The position numbers and the translations under genes are program-made. Shown piece by piece: positions 7,937 through 16,686 of a DNA stretch of 64,000 nt. Position 1 is the first letter of the stretch; every line of letters starts with the position of its first letter. Source of the DNA: Aureimonas ureilytica DSM 18598 = NBRC 106430 (GTDB lineage: Bacteria > Pseudomonadota > Alphaproteobacteria > Rhizobiales > Rhizobiaceae); contig NZ_ARQE01000001.1 in assembly GCF_000382705.1 (NCBI RefSeq), positions 353,551 to 417,550 on the forward strand, written 5' to 3'. Under the pieces are notes generated by a model that saw nothing but the letters and a program-made list of their open reading frames with translations, searched no databases and was not told where the DNA came from.

Positions 7937-8602
7937 ATGTTCAACTACTCGTTTCGATGGAACCAGGCCTTCCAGGCCCTGCCGCGAATGCTCGACGGCG
8001 CGCTCGTCACGCTGCAGGTCGCGCTTCTATCCATGGCGATCGGCCTCGCCTTCGCCATTCTCCTCACCCTCTTCCGCCGCTCCGACAGCCGCATCCTCAA
8101 GGGCTTCGCGACGGCCTGGGTGGAGGTCGCGCGCAACACGCCGGCGCTGTTCCAGATCTACATGGCGCATTTCGGCCTGGGCGCCTTCGGCATCCACCTG
8201 AGCCCCTATCTGTCGCTGCTCGCCGGCATCGCCTTCAACAATGCCGGCTATCTCGCCGAGAATTTCCGCGGCGCCTTGAAGGCGATCCCCGAAACGCAGG
8301 CCCGCGCCGGGCGCTCGCTCGGCATGAGCTCGCTTCAGGCCTTCCGCTTCATCGTCCTGCCGCAGATGCTGCGCATCGCCTTCCTGCCGATCACCAACCA
8401 GATGGTCTGGGCCATTCTCATGACCTCGCTCGGCGTCACCGTCGGCATGAACACGGATCTTGCCGGCATCACGCAGGAGCTGAACGCGCGCTCCTTCCGC
8501 ACCTTCGAGTTCTTCGCCATCGCCGCCGTCATCTATTACGTCATCGCCAAGGCCGTGACGCTCGCCGCGCGCCTCGTCGCCTGGCGCCTGTTCCGGTCCT
8601 GA
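7937..8602 (+). CDS. amino-acid ABC transporter permease (HisM/GlnP type), first subunit
   Basis: 221 aa inner-membrane protein with about five hydrophobic segments. The cytoplasmic EAA-loop that docks the ATPase is visible as 'ENFRGALKAIPETQARAGRSLGMS'. N-terminal 'MLDGALVTLQVALLSMAIGLAFAI' is typical of the polar amino acid family. It pairs with the next gene to form a heterodimeric channel. Confidence 0.9.
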   Translation: MFNYSFRWNQAFQALPRMLDGALVTLQVALLSMAIGLAFAILLTLFRRSDSRILKGFATAWVEVARNTPALFQIYMAHFGLGAFGIHLSPYLSLLAGIAFNNAGYLAENFRGALKAIPETQARAGRSLGMSSLQAFRFIVLPQMLRIAFLPITNQMVWAILMTSLGVTVGMNTDLAGITQELNARSFRTFEFFAIAAVIYYVIAKAVTLAARLVAWRLFRS

Positions 8603-8612
8603 GGGGCGCGCC

Positions 8613-9266
8613 ATGTTCGAGACGGCTCTGACCCTCAACGACTTGATCTTCCTCGCCAAGGGCGCGGGCATGACGCTGGCCGTCACCGGCGTCGCCGTCA
8701 CGGCGGGCACGCTGCTCGGCATCCTGTTCGGCGTCCTGCGCTTTCAGCTCGGACCCATCTGGTTCGCGCCGATGACCTTCCTCCTCGACATCTTCCGCTC
8801 CGTGCCGCTCCTGATCCAGTTGGTGCTCGCCAACGCGTTCCAGTCCATCGCCAAGCTTGGCTGGCCGCCCTTCACGACCTCCTGCGTCGTGCTCTCGCTC
8901 TATGCGGCGGCCTATTGCACCGAGATCGTGCGCGGGGCCATGGAAGCCGTGCCCTTCACCACGCGCCGCGCGGCGCGCTCGCTGGGCATGACCTGGGGCC
9001 AGGACCTTCGCTATATCGTCGCGCCCTTGGCCACCCGCGTCGCGCTGCCCTCCTGGATCGGGCTGACGCTCGGCGTCATGAAGGATTCCGCGCTCGTGCT
9101 CTGGCTCGGCCTGATCGAGCTTCTGCGCGCCTCGCAGATCCTCGTCACCCGCCTTCAGGAACCGCTGTTCATCCTGATGATCTGCGGCCTCATCTACTTC
9201 CTCCTGAGCTTCCCGGTCGCTCGGCTCGGAGCCTATCTCGAAAGGCGCTGGTCTCCCCATGATTGA
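8613..9266 (+). CDS. amino-acid ABC transporter permease (HisM/GlnP type), second subunit
   Basis: 217 aa inner-membrane permease. It has 'FLAKGAGMTLAVTGVAVTAGTLLGI' as first membrane segment and the EAA-loop 'TEIVRGAMEAVPFTTRRAARSLGMTWGQ'. It begins 10 bp after the first permease and overlaps the ATPase gene by 8 bp, so the three are translationally linked. Confidence 0.9.
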   Translation: MFETALTLNDLIFLAKGAGMTLAVTGVAVTAGTLLGILFGVLRFQLGPIWFAPMTFLLDIFRSVPLLIQLVLANAFQSIAKLGWPPFTTSCVVLSLYAAAYCTEIVRGAMEAVPFTTRRAARSLGMTWGQDLRYIVAPLATRVALPSWIGLTLGVMKDSALVLWLGLIELLRASQILVTRLQEPLFILMICGLIYFLLSFPVARLGAYLERRWSPHD

Positions 9267-9981
9267 GATCCGGAACGTGCGCAAATCCTTCGGCCCGCTG
9301 GAAGTGCTGAAGGGCATCGACCTCACCGTCGCCAAGGGCGAGGTGCTGACGATCATCGGCGGCTCGGGCTCGGGCAAGTCGACGCTTCTCACCTGCATCA
9401 ACGGGCTGGAGCCGATCGATTCCGGCTCCATCCATATCGACGGCACCGAGGTTCACGCCAAGAGCACCAATCTCGACAAGCTGCGCCAGAAGGTCGGCAT
9501 CGTGTTCCAGCAGTGGAACGCCTTTCCGCATCTCACCGTCATCGAGAACGTCATGCTCGCGCCGCGCAAGGTGCTGGGCCTGTCCAAGGCCGAGGCCGAG
9601 GCCATCGCCGTCAAGCAGCTCGGCCATGTGGGGCTGGGCGACAAGCTCAAGGTCTATCCCGGCCGTCTCTCGGGCGGCCAGCAGCAGCGCATGGCGATCG
9701 CCCGCGCCCTCGCCATGAGCCCGGAATACATGCTCTTCGACGAAGTGACCTCGGCGCTCGACCCGATGCTGGTCGGCGAGGTGCTGGACACGCTGCGCAT
9801 GCTCGCCTCCGAGGGTATGACCATGATCTGCGTGACGCACGAGATGAAGTTCGCGCGCGAAGTGTCGGACCGAGTCGCCTTCTTCCACAAGGGCGTCATG
9901 GCCGAGATCGCGCCGCCCGAAGAGCTGTTCGGCGCGCCGAAGAACCCGGAAACGCAGACCTTCCTGGCGGCGACGCACTGA
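9259..9981 (+). CDS. amino-acid ABC transporter ATP-binding protein
   Basis: 240 aa ATPase of the GlnQ/HisP class. Walker A is 'GGSGSGKST' (about residues 34-42), the ABC signature 'LSGGQQQR' lies near 138, Walker B 'YMLFDEVTSALDP' near 157-169, and the switch histidine is in 'CVTHEMKFA'. It energises import through the two permeases just upstream and is separated by only 1 bp from the FAD oxidoreductase, tying transport to catabolism in one operon. Confidence 0.93.
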   Translation: MIEIRNVRKSFGPLEVLKGIDLTVAKGEVLTIIGGSGSGKSTLLTCINGLEPIDSGSIHIDGTEVHAKSTNLDKLRQKVGIVFQQWNAFPHLTVIENVMLAPRKVLGLSKAEAEAIAVKQLGHVGLGDKLKVYPGRLSGGQQQRMAIARALAMSPEYMLFDEVTSALDPMLVGEVLDTLRMLASEGMTMICVTHEMKFAREVSDRVAFFHKGVMAEIAPPEELFGAPKNPETQTFLAATH

Positions 9982-9982
9982 C

Positions 9983-11236
9983 ATGAACCAACCTTCTTCC
10001 GCCCAGCCGGATGTCGCGGTCATCGGCGCGGGCGTCATCGGCCTGTCCATCGCCCTGGCGCTCCAGGCGCGGGGCCTTTCTGTCACCGTTCTCGACCGCG
10101 AGGGGCCGGCGGCCGGTGCTTCGGCCGGCAATGCGGGCGCCTTCGCCTTCACCGACATTCTGCCGCTCGCCTCGCCTGGCATCCTGAAAAAGGCCCCGCG
10201 CTGGCTTCTCGACCCGCTGGGGCCGCTCAGCGTGCCGCCGCGCTATGCCGCGCGGATCACACCCTGGATGCTGCGCTTCTGGCGCGCCTGCCAGCCCGAC
10301 CGCGTGGAGGCTGCAACCGCGGCGCAAACCGCGCTGATGGATCTCTCCAAGGCCGAGCTGGAGCCTTTCCTCCAAGCGACGGGCACGCTGGGGATGCTGC
10401 GCAAGGAGGGCAACCTTCAGGTCTATGAATCCCGAGCCGAACTCGACACCTCGCAGCCCGGCTGGGACGCGCGGGCGCGGCATGGGATCGAATTCCGGCA
10501 CTTGACGGCCGCCGAGATGGCGGCGATCCAGCCCGGACTTTCGCCGCGCTTCACCCATGGCACGTTCACGCCCGGCTGGTTCTCCATCGCCGACCCCAAG
10601 ACTTACGTGCTGGCGCTGGCCGAGCGGTTTCGGGCGGGCGGTGGCGCGATCGAGCGCGCGAGCGTTTCGGCGCTGAAGCTAGAGAGCGCGGGCGTCGCGA
10701 TCGAGACCGAGGGCGGTTCCCGGCGCGCGGGCCATGTCGTGGTCGCGGCCGGGGCCTTCTCGCATCGCATCGCGCAGACGCTCGGCGAGCGCATTCCGCT
10801 GGAAACCGAGCGCGGCTACAACACGACGCTGCCGGCGGGCGCGTTCGATCTGCGCACGCAAGTCACCTTCGGCGGCCATGGCTTCGTGGTCACGCGCCTG
10901 ACCTCCGGCGTGCGCGTCGGCGGCGCGGTGGAACTCGGCGGCCTGTCGCTGCCGCCGAACTTCAAGCGCTCCGAGGCCATGCTCGCCAAGGCGAAGGCGT
11001 TCCTGCCCGGCTTGAAGACGGAAGGCGGCAAGCAGTGGATGGGGTTTCGCCCCTCGCTGCCGGATTCGCTGCCCGCCATCGGCCCGGCGCGGGCCAGCGC
11101 CCAAGTCACCTACGCCTTCGGCCACGGCCATCTCGGTCTCACCCAGTCGGCCGGCACCGCCCGGCTGGTGGCCGATCTGGTGTCGGGCCGCCCCTCCGCC
11201 ATCGATCCGACACCCTTCTCGCCGCAACGCTTCTGA
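9983..11236 (+). CDS. FAD-dependent D-amino acid oxidase/dehydrogenase, probable D-hydroxyproline oxidase
   Basis: 417 aa DAO-family flavoprotein. The N-terminal dinucleotide-binding motif is 'VAVIGAGVIGLSIALAL' (about residues 10-26), followed by the acidic residue in 'VTVLDREGPAAGAS'. The C-terminal 'GFRPSLPDSLPAIGPA' and 'YAFGHGHLGLTQSAGTARLVADL' are typical of DadA-like enzymes. In hydroxyproline clusters this protein oxidises cis-4-hydroxy-D-proline, the epimerase product, to 1-pyrroline-4-hydroxy-2-carboxylate. It is placed between the importer and the epimerase, which fits that role exactly. Broader D-amino acid use cannot be excluded. Confidence 0.85.
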   Translation: MNQPSSAQPDVAVIGAGVIGLSIALALQARGLSVTVLDREGPAAGASAGNAGAFAFTDILPLASPGILKKAPRWLLDPLGPLSVPPRYAARITPWMLRFWRACQPDRVEAATAAQTALMDLSKAELEPFLQATGTLGMLRKEGNLQVYESRAELDTSQPGWDARARHGIEFRHLTAAEMAAIQPGLSPRFTHGTFTPGWFSIADPKTYVLALAERFRAGGGAIERASVSALKLESAGVAIETEGGSRRAGHVVVAAGAFSHRIAQTLGERIPLETERGYNTTLPAGAFDLRTQVTFGGHGFVVTRLTSGVRVGGAVELGGLSLPPNFKRSEAMLAKAKAFLPGLKTEGGKQWMGFRPSLPDSLPAIGPARASAQVTYAFGHGHLGLTQSAGTARLVADLVSGRPSAIDPTPFSPQRF

Positions 11237-11263
11237 TCAGCCTTCCCCAATGAGGTCCGGCCC

Positions 11264-12265
11264 ATGGCCAACCATACGTTTTCCTGTCTCGATGGCCACA
11301 CCTGCGGCAATCCCGTCCGCTTGGTGTCGGGCGGTGGTCCGCTTCTCAAGGGCGAGACCATGCTGGAGAAGCGCGCGCATTTCCTGGCCGAGTTCGACTG
11401 GATTCGCACCGGGCTCATGTTCGAGCCGCGTGGCCATGACATGATGTCGGGCTCGATCCTCTATCCGCCGACGCGCCCCGATTGCGACGTCGCCGTGCTC
11501 TTCATCGAGACGTCGGGGTGCCTGCCCATGTGCGGCCATGGCACGATCGGCACGATCACCATGGCGATCGAGAACGGGCTGATCCAGCCGCGCGAGCCCG
11601 GCAAACTGTCGATCGACGCACCGGCCGGCAAGGTGGATATCACCTACCGCCAGGAAGGCCGCTTCGTGGAAGAGGTGCGCCTCACCAACGTGCCGGGCTT
11701 TCTCTATGCCGAGGGGCTCACGGCCGAGGTCGAGGGCCTCGGCGAGATCGTGGTGGACGTCGCCTATGGCGGCAATTTCTACGCCATCGTCGAGCCGCAG
11801 GCGAACTTCCGGGACATGGCCGATTTCACCGCCGGCGAGCTGGTCGGCTTCTCGCCCAAGCTCCGCGCCGCGCTGAACGCCAAGTACGAGTTCGTCCATC
11901 CCGAGCACCCTGAAATCCAGGGCCTCAGCCATATCCAGTGGACGGGCGCGCCGACGGTCGAGGGCGCGCATGCGCGCAACGCCGTGTTCTATGGCGAGAA
12001 GGCGATCGACCGCTCGCCTTGCGGCACCGGCACCTCGGCGCGCATGGCGCAGCTGGCGGCCAAGGGCAAGCTGCAGGTCGGTGACGAGTTCGTCCACGAA
12101 TCCATCATCGGCTCGCTGTTCAAGGGCCGGGTCGAGGCGGCGGTGACGGTGGCGAACCGTCCGGCCATCATCCCGTCCATCGCCGGCTGGGCGCGCCAGA
12201 CGGGCATCAACACGATCTTCATCGACGATCGCGACCCGTTCGCGCATGGCTTCGTGGTGAAATGA
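11264..12265 (+). CDS. 4-hydroxyproline 2-epimerase (proline racemase family, Cys/Cys)
   Basis: 333 aa. The two general acid/base cysteines of the proline racemase fold are both present: Cys90 in '[10 protein letters not shown]' and Cys253 in '[11 protein letters not shown]'. The Cys/Cys pair and the length identify the 4R-hydroxyproline 2-epimerase/proline racemase group; the catabolic neighbours favour the epimerase, which interconverts trans-4-hydroxy-L-proline and cis-4-hydroxy-D-proline. The stop codon overlaps the start of the aconitase X gene in an ATGA, giving translational coupling. Confidence 0.9.
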   Translation: MANHTFSCLDGHTCGNPVRLVSGGGPLLKGETMLEKRAHFLAEFDWIRTGLMFEPRGHDMMSGSILYPPTRPDCDVAVLFIETSGCLPMCGHGTIGTITMAIENGLIQPREPGKLSIDAPAGKVDITYRQEGRFVEEVRLTNVPGFLYAEGLTAEVEGLGEIVVDVAYGGNFYAIVEPQANFRDMADFTAGELVGFSPKLRAALNAKYEFVHPEHPEIQGLSHIQWTGAPTVEGAHARNAVFYGEKAIDRSPCGTGTSARMAQLAAKGKLQVGDEFVHESIIGSLFKGRVEAAVTVANRPAIIPSIAGWARQTGINTIFIDDRDPFAHGFVVK

Positions 12266-13947
12266 GCGGCGCGGCCCTCGCCGTCCTCGAAGGCCGGGCG
12301 GAGGGCCCGGTCCTCGCGCTCCCCGAGCCCTTGAGCTTCTGGGGCGGGGTGGACCCGGCGACGGGCCGCATCATCGACGTGCATCACCCCGCCCATGGCG
12401 CCTGCGTCTCCGGCGCGGTCCTGATGATGCCGACGAGCCGGGGCTCCTGCACGGGCTCCGGCGTGCTCCTCGATCTCGTGCTGGAAGGGCGCGCGCCGGC
12501 GGCGTTGGTGTTCTCCGGGCCGGAAGACGTGCTGACGCTCGGCGCGCTGGTGGCGGCCGAGCTGTTCGGCCGGAGCCTACCGGTGTTTCGCTTGGGGCAA
12601 GCCGATTTCGCGGCGCTTGCGACCGCGCCTCATGCCCGGCTCGGGCCTGACGGCATCGAAGCCGAAGGGCTCCGCCTCGCGGTCGAGCCCCTGTCCGCCA
12701 CGGACCTGGCGTTATCAGACCATGACCGATCCTGTCTTTCGGGCGAGCGGGGCGAGGCGGCGCGGCAGGCCATGCGGATTCTCTGCGCGGTGGCGCGCCA
12801 GCAGGGGGCCGAGACGCTGACGGATGTGTCGCGCGCCCATATCGACGGCTGCATCTATGCCAGCCCCGCCAACCTGACCTTTGCCGAGAAGATGGAAGCG
12901 CTCGGCGCTCGCGTCGCCATTCCGACGACGATGAACGCCATCTCGGTGGACCGGGAGAACTGGCGGGGGCAGGGCGTGCCGGACAGCTTCGGCTCGCCCG
13001 CCGCGCGCCTCGCCGACGCCTATATGCGCATGGGTGCCAGAGCAAGCTTCACCTGCGCGCCCTACCTTCTGCCGGGTGCGCCTGCTGAGGGCGAGGCCAT
13101 CGGCTGGTCGGAATCCAACGCCGTGATCTATGCCAATAGCGTTCTCGGCGCGCGCACGGCCAAGCACCCGGACTTTCTCGATCTCTGCATCGCGCTGACC
13201 GGCCGCGCGCCGCTTTCGGGCGTTTATCTCTCGGAGCATCGCCGCGCCCGGCGCGTGCTCCAGGTCGAAGCGCCGGACGGGGCGGGCGGGGCCTTCTGGC
13301 CCGTCATCGGCTATCTCGCCGGTCTCGCCGCGCCCGACCGCATTCCCGTCCTGACGGGCCTCGCCACTCTCGCACTGAGCCCGGACGATCTGAAGGCGCT
13401 CTGCGCGGCCTTCGGCACGACCTCCGCCGCGCCCATGCTGCATGTGGAGGGCGTCACGCCCGAGGCCGTCGGCGCGGCGCTGCCCGAGGCCGATCACGTT
13501 ACCATCACCCGCGCCGATCTGGCGACAGCCTGGGAGCGCCTGAACGGCGGCCCGGGTGACATCGATCTCGTGGCATTGGGCAGCCCTCATGCTTCGCTGG
13601 CCGAATGCCGCGCCTTGGCCGAAGCGCTGGGCGGGCGACACCGGGCGGAGGGCGTGTCGGTGATCGTCACCGCCGGGCGCGACACGATCGCGGCCGCGCG
13701 CGCCGACGGCACGCTGGCGCGCCTTCAGACGAGCGGCGTCGAGGTTCTGCCCGATCTCTGCTGGTGCTCGATCTCGCGGCCGGTCTTTCCCGAGCGGGCG
13801 AAGGTGGTGCTGACGGATTCCGGCAAATACGCCCATTACGGGCCGGGCCTGTCGGGCTGCACGGTGCGGCTCGGCACGCTTGATGATTGCGTCGAAGCCG
13901 CGCTGACCGGCCACGCGCCGCCGCGCCTGCCGGCCTGGCTCGACTGA
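12262..13947 (+). CDS. aconitase X, single-chain form; probable cis-3-hydroxy-L-proline dehydratase
   Basis: 561 aa. The first about 130 residues form the small swivel domain (DUF126: '[26 protein letters not shown]') and the rest the large DUF521 domain with '[29 protein letters not shown]' split across residues 197-225, and C-terminal cysteines in '[11 protein letters not shown]' and '[10 protein letters not shown]' that can ligate an Fe-S cluster. In archaea the two parts are separate subunits; bacterial type I proteins are fused as here. Bacterial aconitase X from hydroxyproline loci has been described as cis-3-hydroxy-L-proline dehydratase, giving pyrroline-2-carboxylate. It lies between two racemase-family genes and overlaps the first by 4 bp. 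Confidence 0.85.
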   Translation: MSGAALAVLEGRAEGPVLALPEPLSFWGGVDPATGRIIDVHHPAHGACVSGAVLMMPTSRGSCTGSGVLLDLVLEGRAPAALVFSGPEDVLTLGALVAAELFGRSLPVFRLGQADFAALATAPHARLGPDGIEAEGLRLAVEPLSATDLALSDHDRSCLSGERGEAARQAMRILCAVARQQGAETLTDVSRAHIDGCIYASPANLTFAEKMEALGARVAIPTTMNAISVDRENWRGQGVPDSFGSPAARLADAYMRMGARASFTCAPYLLPGAPAEGEAIGWSESNAVIYANSVLGARTAKHPDFLDLCIALTGRAPLSGVYLSEHRRARRVLQVEAPDGAGGAFWPVIGYLAGLAAPDRIPVLTGLATLALSPDDLKALCAAFGTTSAAPMLHVEGVTPEAVGAALPEADHVTITRADLATAWERLNGGPGDIDLVALGSPHASLAECRALAEALGGRHRAEGVSVIVTAGRDTIAAARADGTLARLQTSGVEVLPDLCWCSISRPVFPERAKVVLTDSGKYAHYGPGLSGCTVRLGTLDDCVEAALTGHAPPRLPAWLD

Positions 13948-13959
13948 GGAGGACATCGG

Positions 13960-14988
13960 ATGCGCAGCATTAGGACGGTTCACGTCATTTCGGCTCATGC
14001 GGAAGGCGAGGTCGGCGACGTCATCGTCGGCGGCGTCGCGCCGCCGCCGGGCGACACGCTCTGGGCGCAGAGCCGCTTCATCGCCAGCGACAATCGCTTG
14101 CGCAATTTCGTGCTCAACGAGCCGCGCGGCGGCGTCTTCCGGCATGTGAACCTGCTGGTGCCGCCGAAGAACCCGAAGGCGGATGCGGCCTTCATCATCA
14201 TGGAGCCGGAGGACACGCCGCCCATGTCGGGCTCCAACTCGATCTGCGTGGCGACCGTCCTGCTCGACGGTGGGATCATCCCGATGACCGAGCCCGAAAC
14301 GCGGCTCACTCTGGAAGCGCCGGGCGGGCTCGTTCCCGTGCGCGCCGAGTGCCGGGACGGCAAGGCAGAGCGCATCTTCGTGGAGAACCTGCCGAGCTTT
14401 GCCGACAAGCTGGGTGCCTCGCTCGACGTGCCGGGATTGGGCACACTCAGCGTCGATACCGCCTATGGCGGCGACAGTTTCGTGATCGTCGATGCCGAGG
14501 CGCTCGGCTTCAAGCTCGTGCCCGAGGAGGCGCATGAGATCGCGCGCCTCGGCGTGCGCATCACCAAGGCCGCCGACGAGCAGCTCGGCTTCCACCATCC
14601 GGAAAACCCGGACTGGCGGCACTTCTCCTTCTGCCTTTTCGCCGGGCGCGTGGAGCGGACGGCGGAGGGCCTGCGCGCGGGCGCGGCGGTCGCCATCCGC
14701 CCCGGCAAGGTGGATCGCTCGCCGACCGGCACGGCGCTCTCGGCCCGCATGGCCGTGCTTCATGCGCGGGGAGAGATGACGGAAGCGGACAGTCTCACCG
14801 CCGTGTCGCTGATCGGCTCCACCTTTACCGGCCGTATTGTGGGACAGGCGAAAGTGGGCGGGCGTCCCGCCATCCGGCCGGAAATTTCCGGGCGCGGCTG
14901 GATCACCGGCATCCACCAGCACATGCTCGACCCCGCCGACCCCTGGCCGGAGGGCTATCGCCTAACGGACACGTGGGGCGCGCGCTGA
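13960..14988 (+). CDS. proline racemase-family protein with Ser/Thr active-site pair; probable trans-3-hydroxy-L-proline dehydratase
   Basis: 342 aa, paralogous to the epimerase two genes upstream but with both catalytic cysteines replaced: Ser90 in '[10 protein letters not shown]' and Thr256 in '[11 protein letters not shown]'. Loss of the second cysteine for threonine is the known mark of trans-3-hydroxy-L-proline dehydratases, which abstract only one proton and eliminate water to yield pyrroline-2-carboxylate. The Ser at the first site is less usual, so a dehydratase is favoured but not certain. It ends the operon, 12 bp after aconitase X, behind a GAGGAG ribosome site. The Ldh2-type enzyme of the same island would reduce its product to proline. 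Confidence 0.78.
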   Translation: MRSIRTVHVISAHAEGEVGDVIVGGVAPPPGDTLWAQSRFIASDNRLRNFVLNEPRGGVFRHVNLLVPPKNPKADAAFIIMEPEDTPPMSGSNSICVATVLLDGGIIPMTEPETRLTLEAPGGLVPVRAECRDGKAERIFVENLPSFADKLGASLDVPGLGTLSVDTAYGGDSFVIVDAEALGFKLVPEEAHEIARLGVRITKAADEQLGFHHPENPDWRHFSFCLFAGRVERTAEGLRAGAAVAIRPGKVDRSPTGTALSARMAVLHARGEMTEADSLTAVSLIGSTFTGRIVGQAKVGGRPAIRPEISGRGWITGIHQHMLDPADPWPEGYRLTDTWGAR

Positions 14989-15084
14989 GAACGTTTTGCG
15001 ATGGGGCAGGGCGCGCGGGCGTTGCGGCCGCGAGGCGGGCGGCCGCAGGATGATGCCGACCGTTCGAGCCGGCGGGAAGGCGCT

Positions 15085-15489
15085 TTAGGCGTCGCGCTTG
15101 CCCGCCCGATCTTGCGCGCTGAGAATGGCCGGCAGGCTGGCTTCCACCCAGTCCGCCAGATCCTTCACGCGCCGGGCGGCTTCCTGGCCGAGTTCGGTCA
15201 GCGAATATTCGACATGCGGCGGCACGGTGTCGAAGGAGGTGCGGCGCACCAGACCGTCGCCCTCCAGCGCCTTCAGGGTCTGCGCCAGCATCCGCTCGCT
15301 GACCCCGTCGATGCGGCGGCGCAGGGTGCTGAAGCGGAACGTGCCCTCTTCGAGAACGATCAGCACCAGGACGCCCCATTGGCTGGTGAGGTGACGCAGC
15401 ACCGCGCGGGACGGGCAGGCGGCGGCTAGGACATCGCCGCGCCGGAGCTTGTCGGACAGGGACGGCGCGCTCTCGGACAAAATCTCCAT
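15085..15489 (-). CDS. HxlR/DUF24 family transcriptional regulator (QorR/YtfH-like redox sensor)
   Basis: 134 aa winged-helix regulator. 'WGVLVLIVLEEGTFRFSTLRRRIDGVSERMLAQTLKALEGDGLV' is the HxlR DNA-binding domain, here cited in parts across residues 38-82. Cys25 in 'AAACPSRAV' is at the position of the redox-active cysteine that senses quinones or electrophiles in this family. It is divergent from a quinone reductase-like gene with a perfect inverted repeat between them, the same arrangement as the ytfH/ytfG type pair, so it probably represses both genes until oxidised. Confidence 0.88.
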   Translation of the reverse strand: MEILSESAPSLSDKLRRGDVLAAACPSRAVLRHLTSQWGVLVLIVLEEGTFRFSTLRRRIDGVSERMLAQTLKALEGDGLVRRTSFDTVPPHVEYSLTELGQEAARRVKDLADWVEASLPAILSAQDRAGKRDA

Positions 15490-15508
15490 ACGAACCTTTT
15501 TGTGCGTA

Positions 15509-15523
15509 CTTACGTTTCGTAAG
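15509..15523. promoter_or_regulatory. inverted repeat CTTACG-TTT-CGTAAG, likely HxlR operator
   Basis: A perfect 6-bp inverted repeat with a 3-bp spacer, centred 27 bp from the HxlR start and 53 bp from the reductase start. Its position in the short divergent gap makes it the best operator candidate for the adjacent HxlR protein. Confidence 0.6.
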
Positions 15524-15568
15524 CATCCTGTCTAAGTCTCGGCGATCGATCCAGCAAGGAGATTGATC

Positions 15569-16423
15569 GTGACCATTGCCATCACCGGCGCCACCGGCGC
15601 TCTCGGACGCCTCGTCCTTCAGGGCCTCGCCACGCGACGCCCGAACGAGACCGTGGTCGCCCTCGCGCGCTCGCCCGAGAAGCTGACGGGGGCCGGCGTC
15701 GAGGCCCGCCACTTCGACTACAACGACGCCGCGACACTCGCCCCGGCGCTCGCCGGCGTCACCACGCTGCTCCTGATTTCCTCCAGCGAGGTCGGCCAGC
15801 GCGAGGCGCAGCACCGCGCGGTGATCGCGGCGGCCAAGGCCGCCGGCGTCGGGCACATCGTCTATACGAGCCTTCTCCATGCCGACCGCTCGGCCCTGTC
15901 GCTGGCGGGCGAGCATCTGGCGACGGAAGCGGCGCTGCGGGATTCGGGCATCCCCCACACGATCCTGCGCAATGGCTGGTACACCGAGAATTACATGGGC
16001 TCGGTGCCCCCGGCGCTCGCCCATGGCGCCTTCATCGGCAGCGCGGGCGAGGGGCGCATCGCCTCGGCGGCGCGGCAGGATTACGCCGAAGCGGCGGCCG
16101 TGGTGCTGACCGAGAGTGGCCATCAGGGCAAGGTCTACGAGCTTGCCGGCGACGAGGCCTATACGCTCGCCGATCTCGCGGCCGAGCTGTCGCGCCAGTC
16201 GGGCCGCGAGATTCCTTATGTGAACATGCCGGAAGCCGACTATGCCGGCGCGCTGGCCGGCGTCGGCCTGCCCAAGCCGCTCGCCGATGCGATCGCGAGC
16301 TACGACGCCAAGGCCGCCGAGGGCGCGCTGTTCGACGACGGCCGCGAACTCTCGCGCCTCATCGGCCGCCCGACGACGCCGCTCTCCGCCAGCATCACGG
16401 CGGCGCTGCAACAGGCGAAGTGA
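15569..16423 (+). CDS. NAD(P)H-binding NmrA/SDR-like protein, quinone oxidoreductase 2 (QorB/YtfG) type
   Basis: 284 aa Rossmann-fold protein starting with 'MTIAITGATGALGRLVLQGL'; the GATGALG loop binds NADP(H). 'TTLLLISSSEVGQREAQHRAVIAAAK' and 'LRNGWYTENYMG' are typical of the QorB/YtfG branch, which reduces quinones. The GTG at 15569 is chosen because AAGGAG sits 7 bp upstream; a TTG two codons earlier is the alternative. It is probably repressed by the divergent HxlR protein and induced by quinone-type stress. Confidence 0.87.
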   Translation: MTIAITGATGALGRLVLQGLATRRPNETVVALARSPEKLTGAGVEARHFDYNDAATLAPALAGVTTLLLISSSEVGQREAQHRAVIAAAKAAGVGHIVYTSLLHADRSALSLAGEHLATEAALRDSGIPHTILRNGWYTENYMGSVPPALAHGAFIGSAGEGRIASAARQDYAEAAAVVLTESGHQGKVYELAGDEAYTLADLAAELSRQSGREIPYVNMPEADYAGALAGVGLPKPLADAIASYDAKAAEGALFDDGRELSRLIGRPTTPLSASITAALQQAK

Positions 16424-16477
16424 GATCGGGCGCGGCATGGGAGAGAGCCCGTGCCGCGCCTCCGCCGCACTCACAGG

Positions 16478-16491
16478 GTTTCACGTGAAAC
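16478..16491. promoter_or_regulatory. parS: parS-like ParB-binding palindrome, intergenic copy
   Basis: Perfect 14-bp palindrome GTTTCACGTGAAAC; with one flanking base on each side it matches 15 of 16 positions of the alphaproteobacterial parS TGTTTCACGTGAAACA. It lies in the gene-free 263-bp stretch between the quinone reductase and MFS genes. A second copy is at 39131-39144. ParB binding and an origin-proximal location are inferred. Confidence 0.75.
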
Positions 16492-16686
16492 ACCGGGGGC
16501 GACGGATCGCCGCATCCGCGGCGGCACGGGTGGAGTGGGCCTCTCCAAAGGGCAGGACCCATAAGCCTTGCGAAGCGTCTCGGCCGTCCTCTTGAAACTG
16601 CATGGCAGGCTTGCAGAATCCGGGGTCGTCATGGCGGCGGCGCCATGGTGTCGCTTTGCGACGCGAACCCTTTCAGGCGGCATTCC

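Noticed and set aside
12715-14922. 735-codon minus-strand frame opposite aconitase X and the dehydratase
   Set aside because: Antisense shadow with an Arg/Asp/Gly-rich composition.
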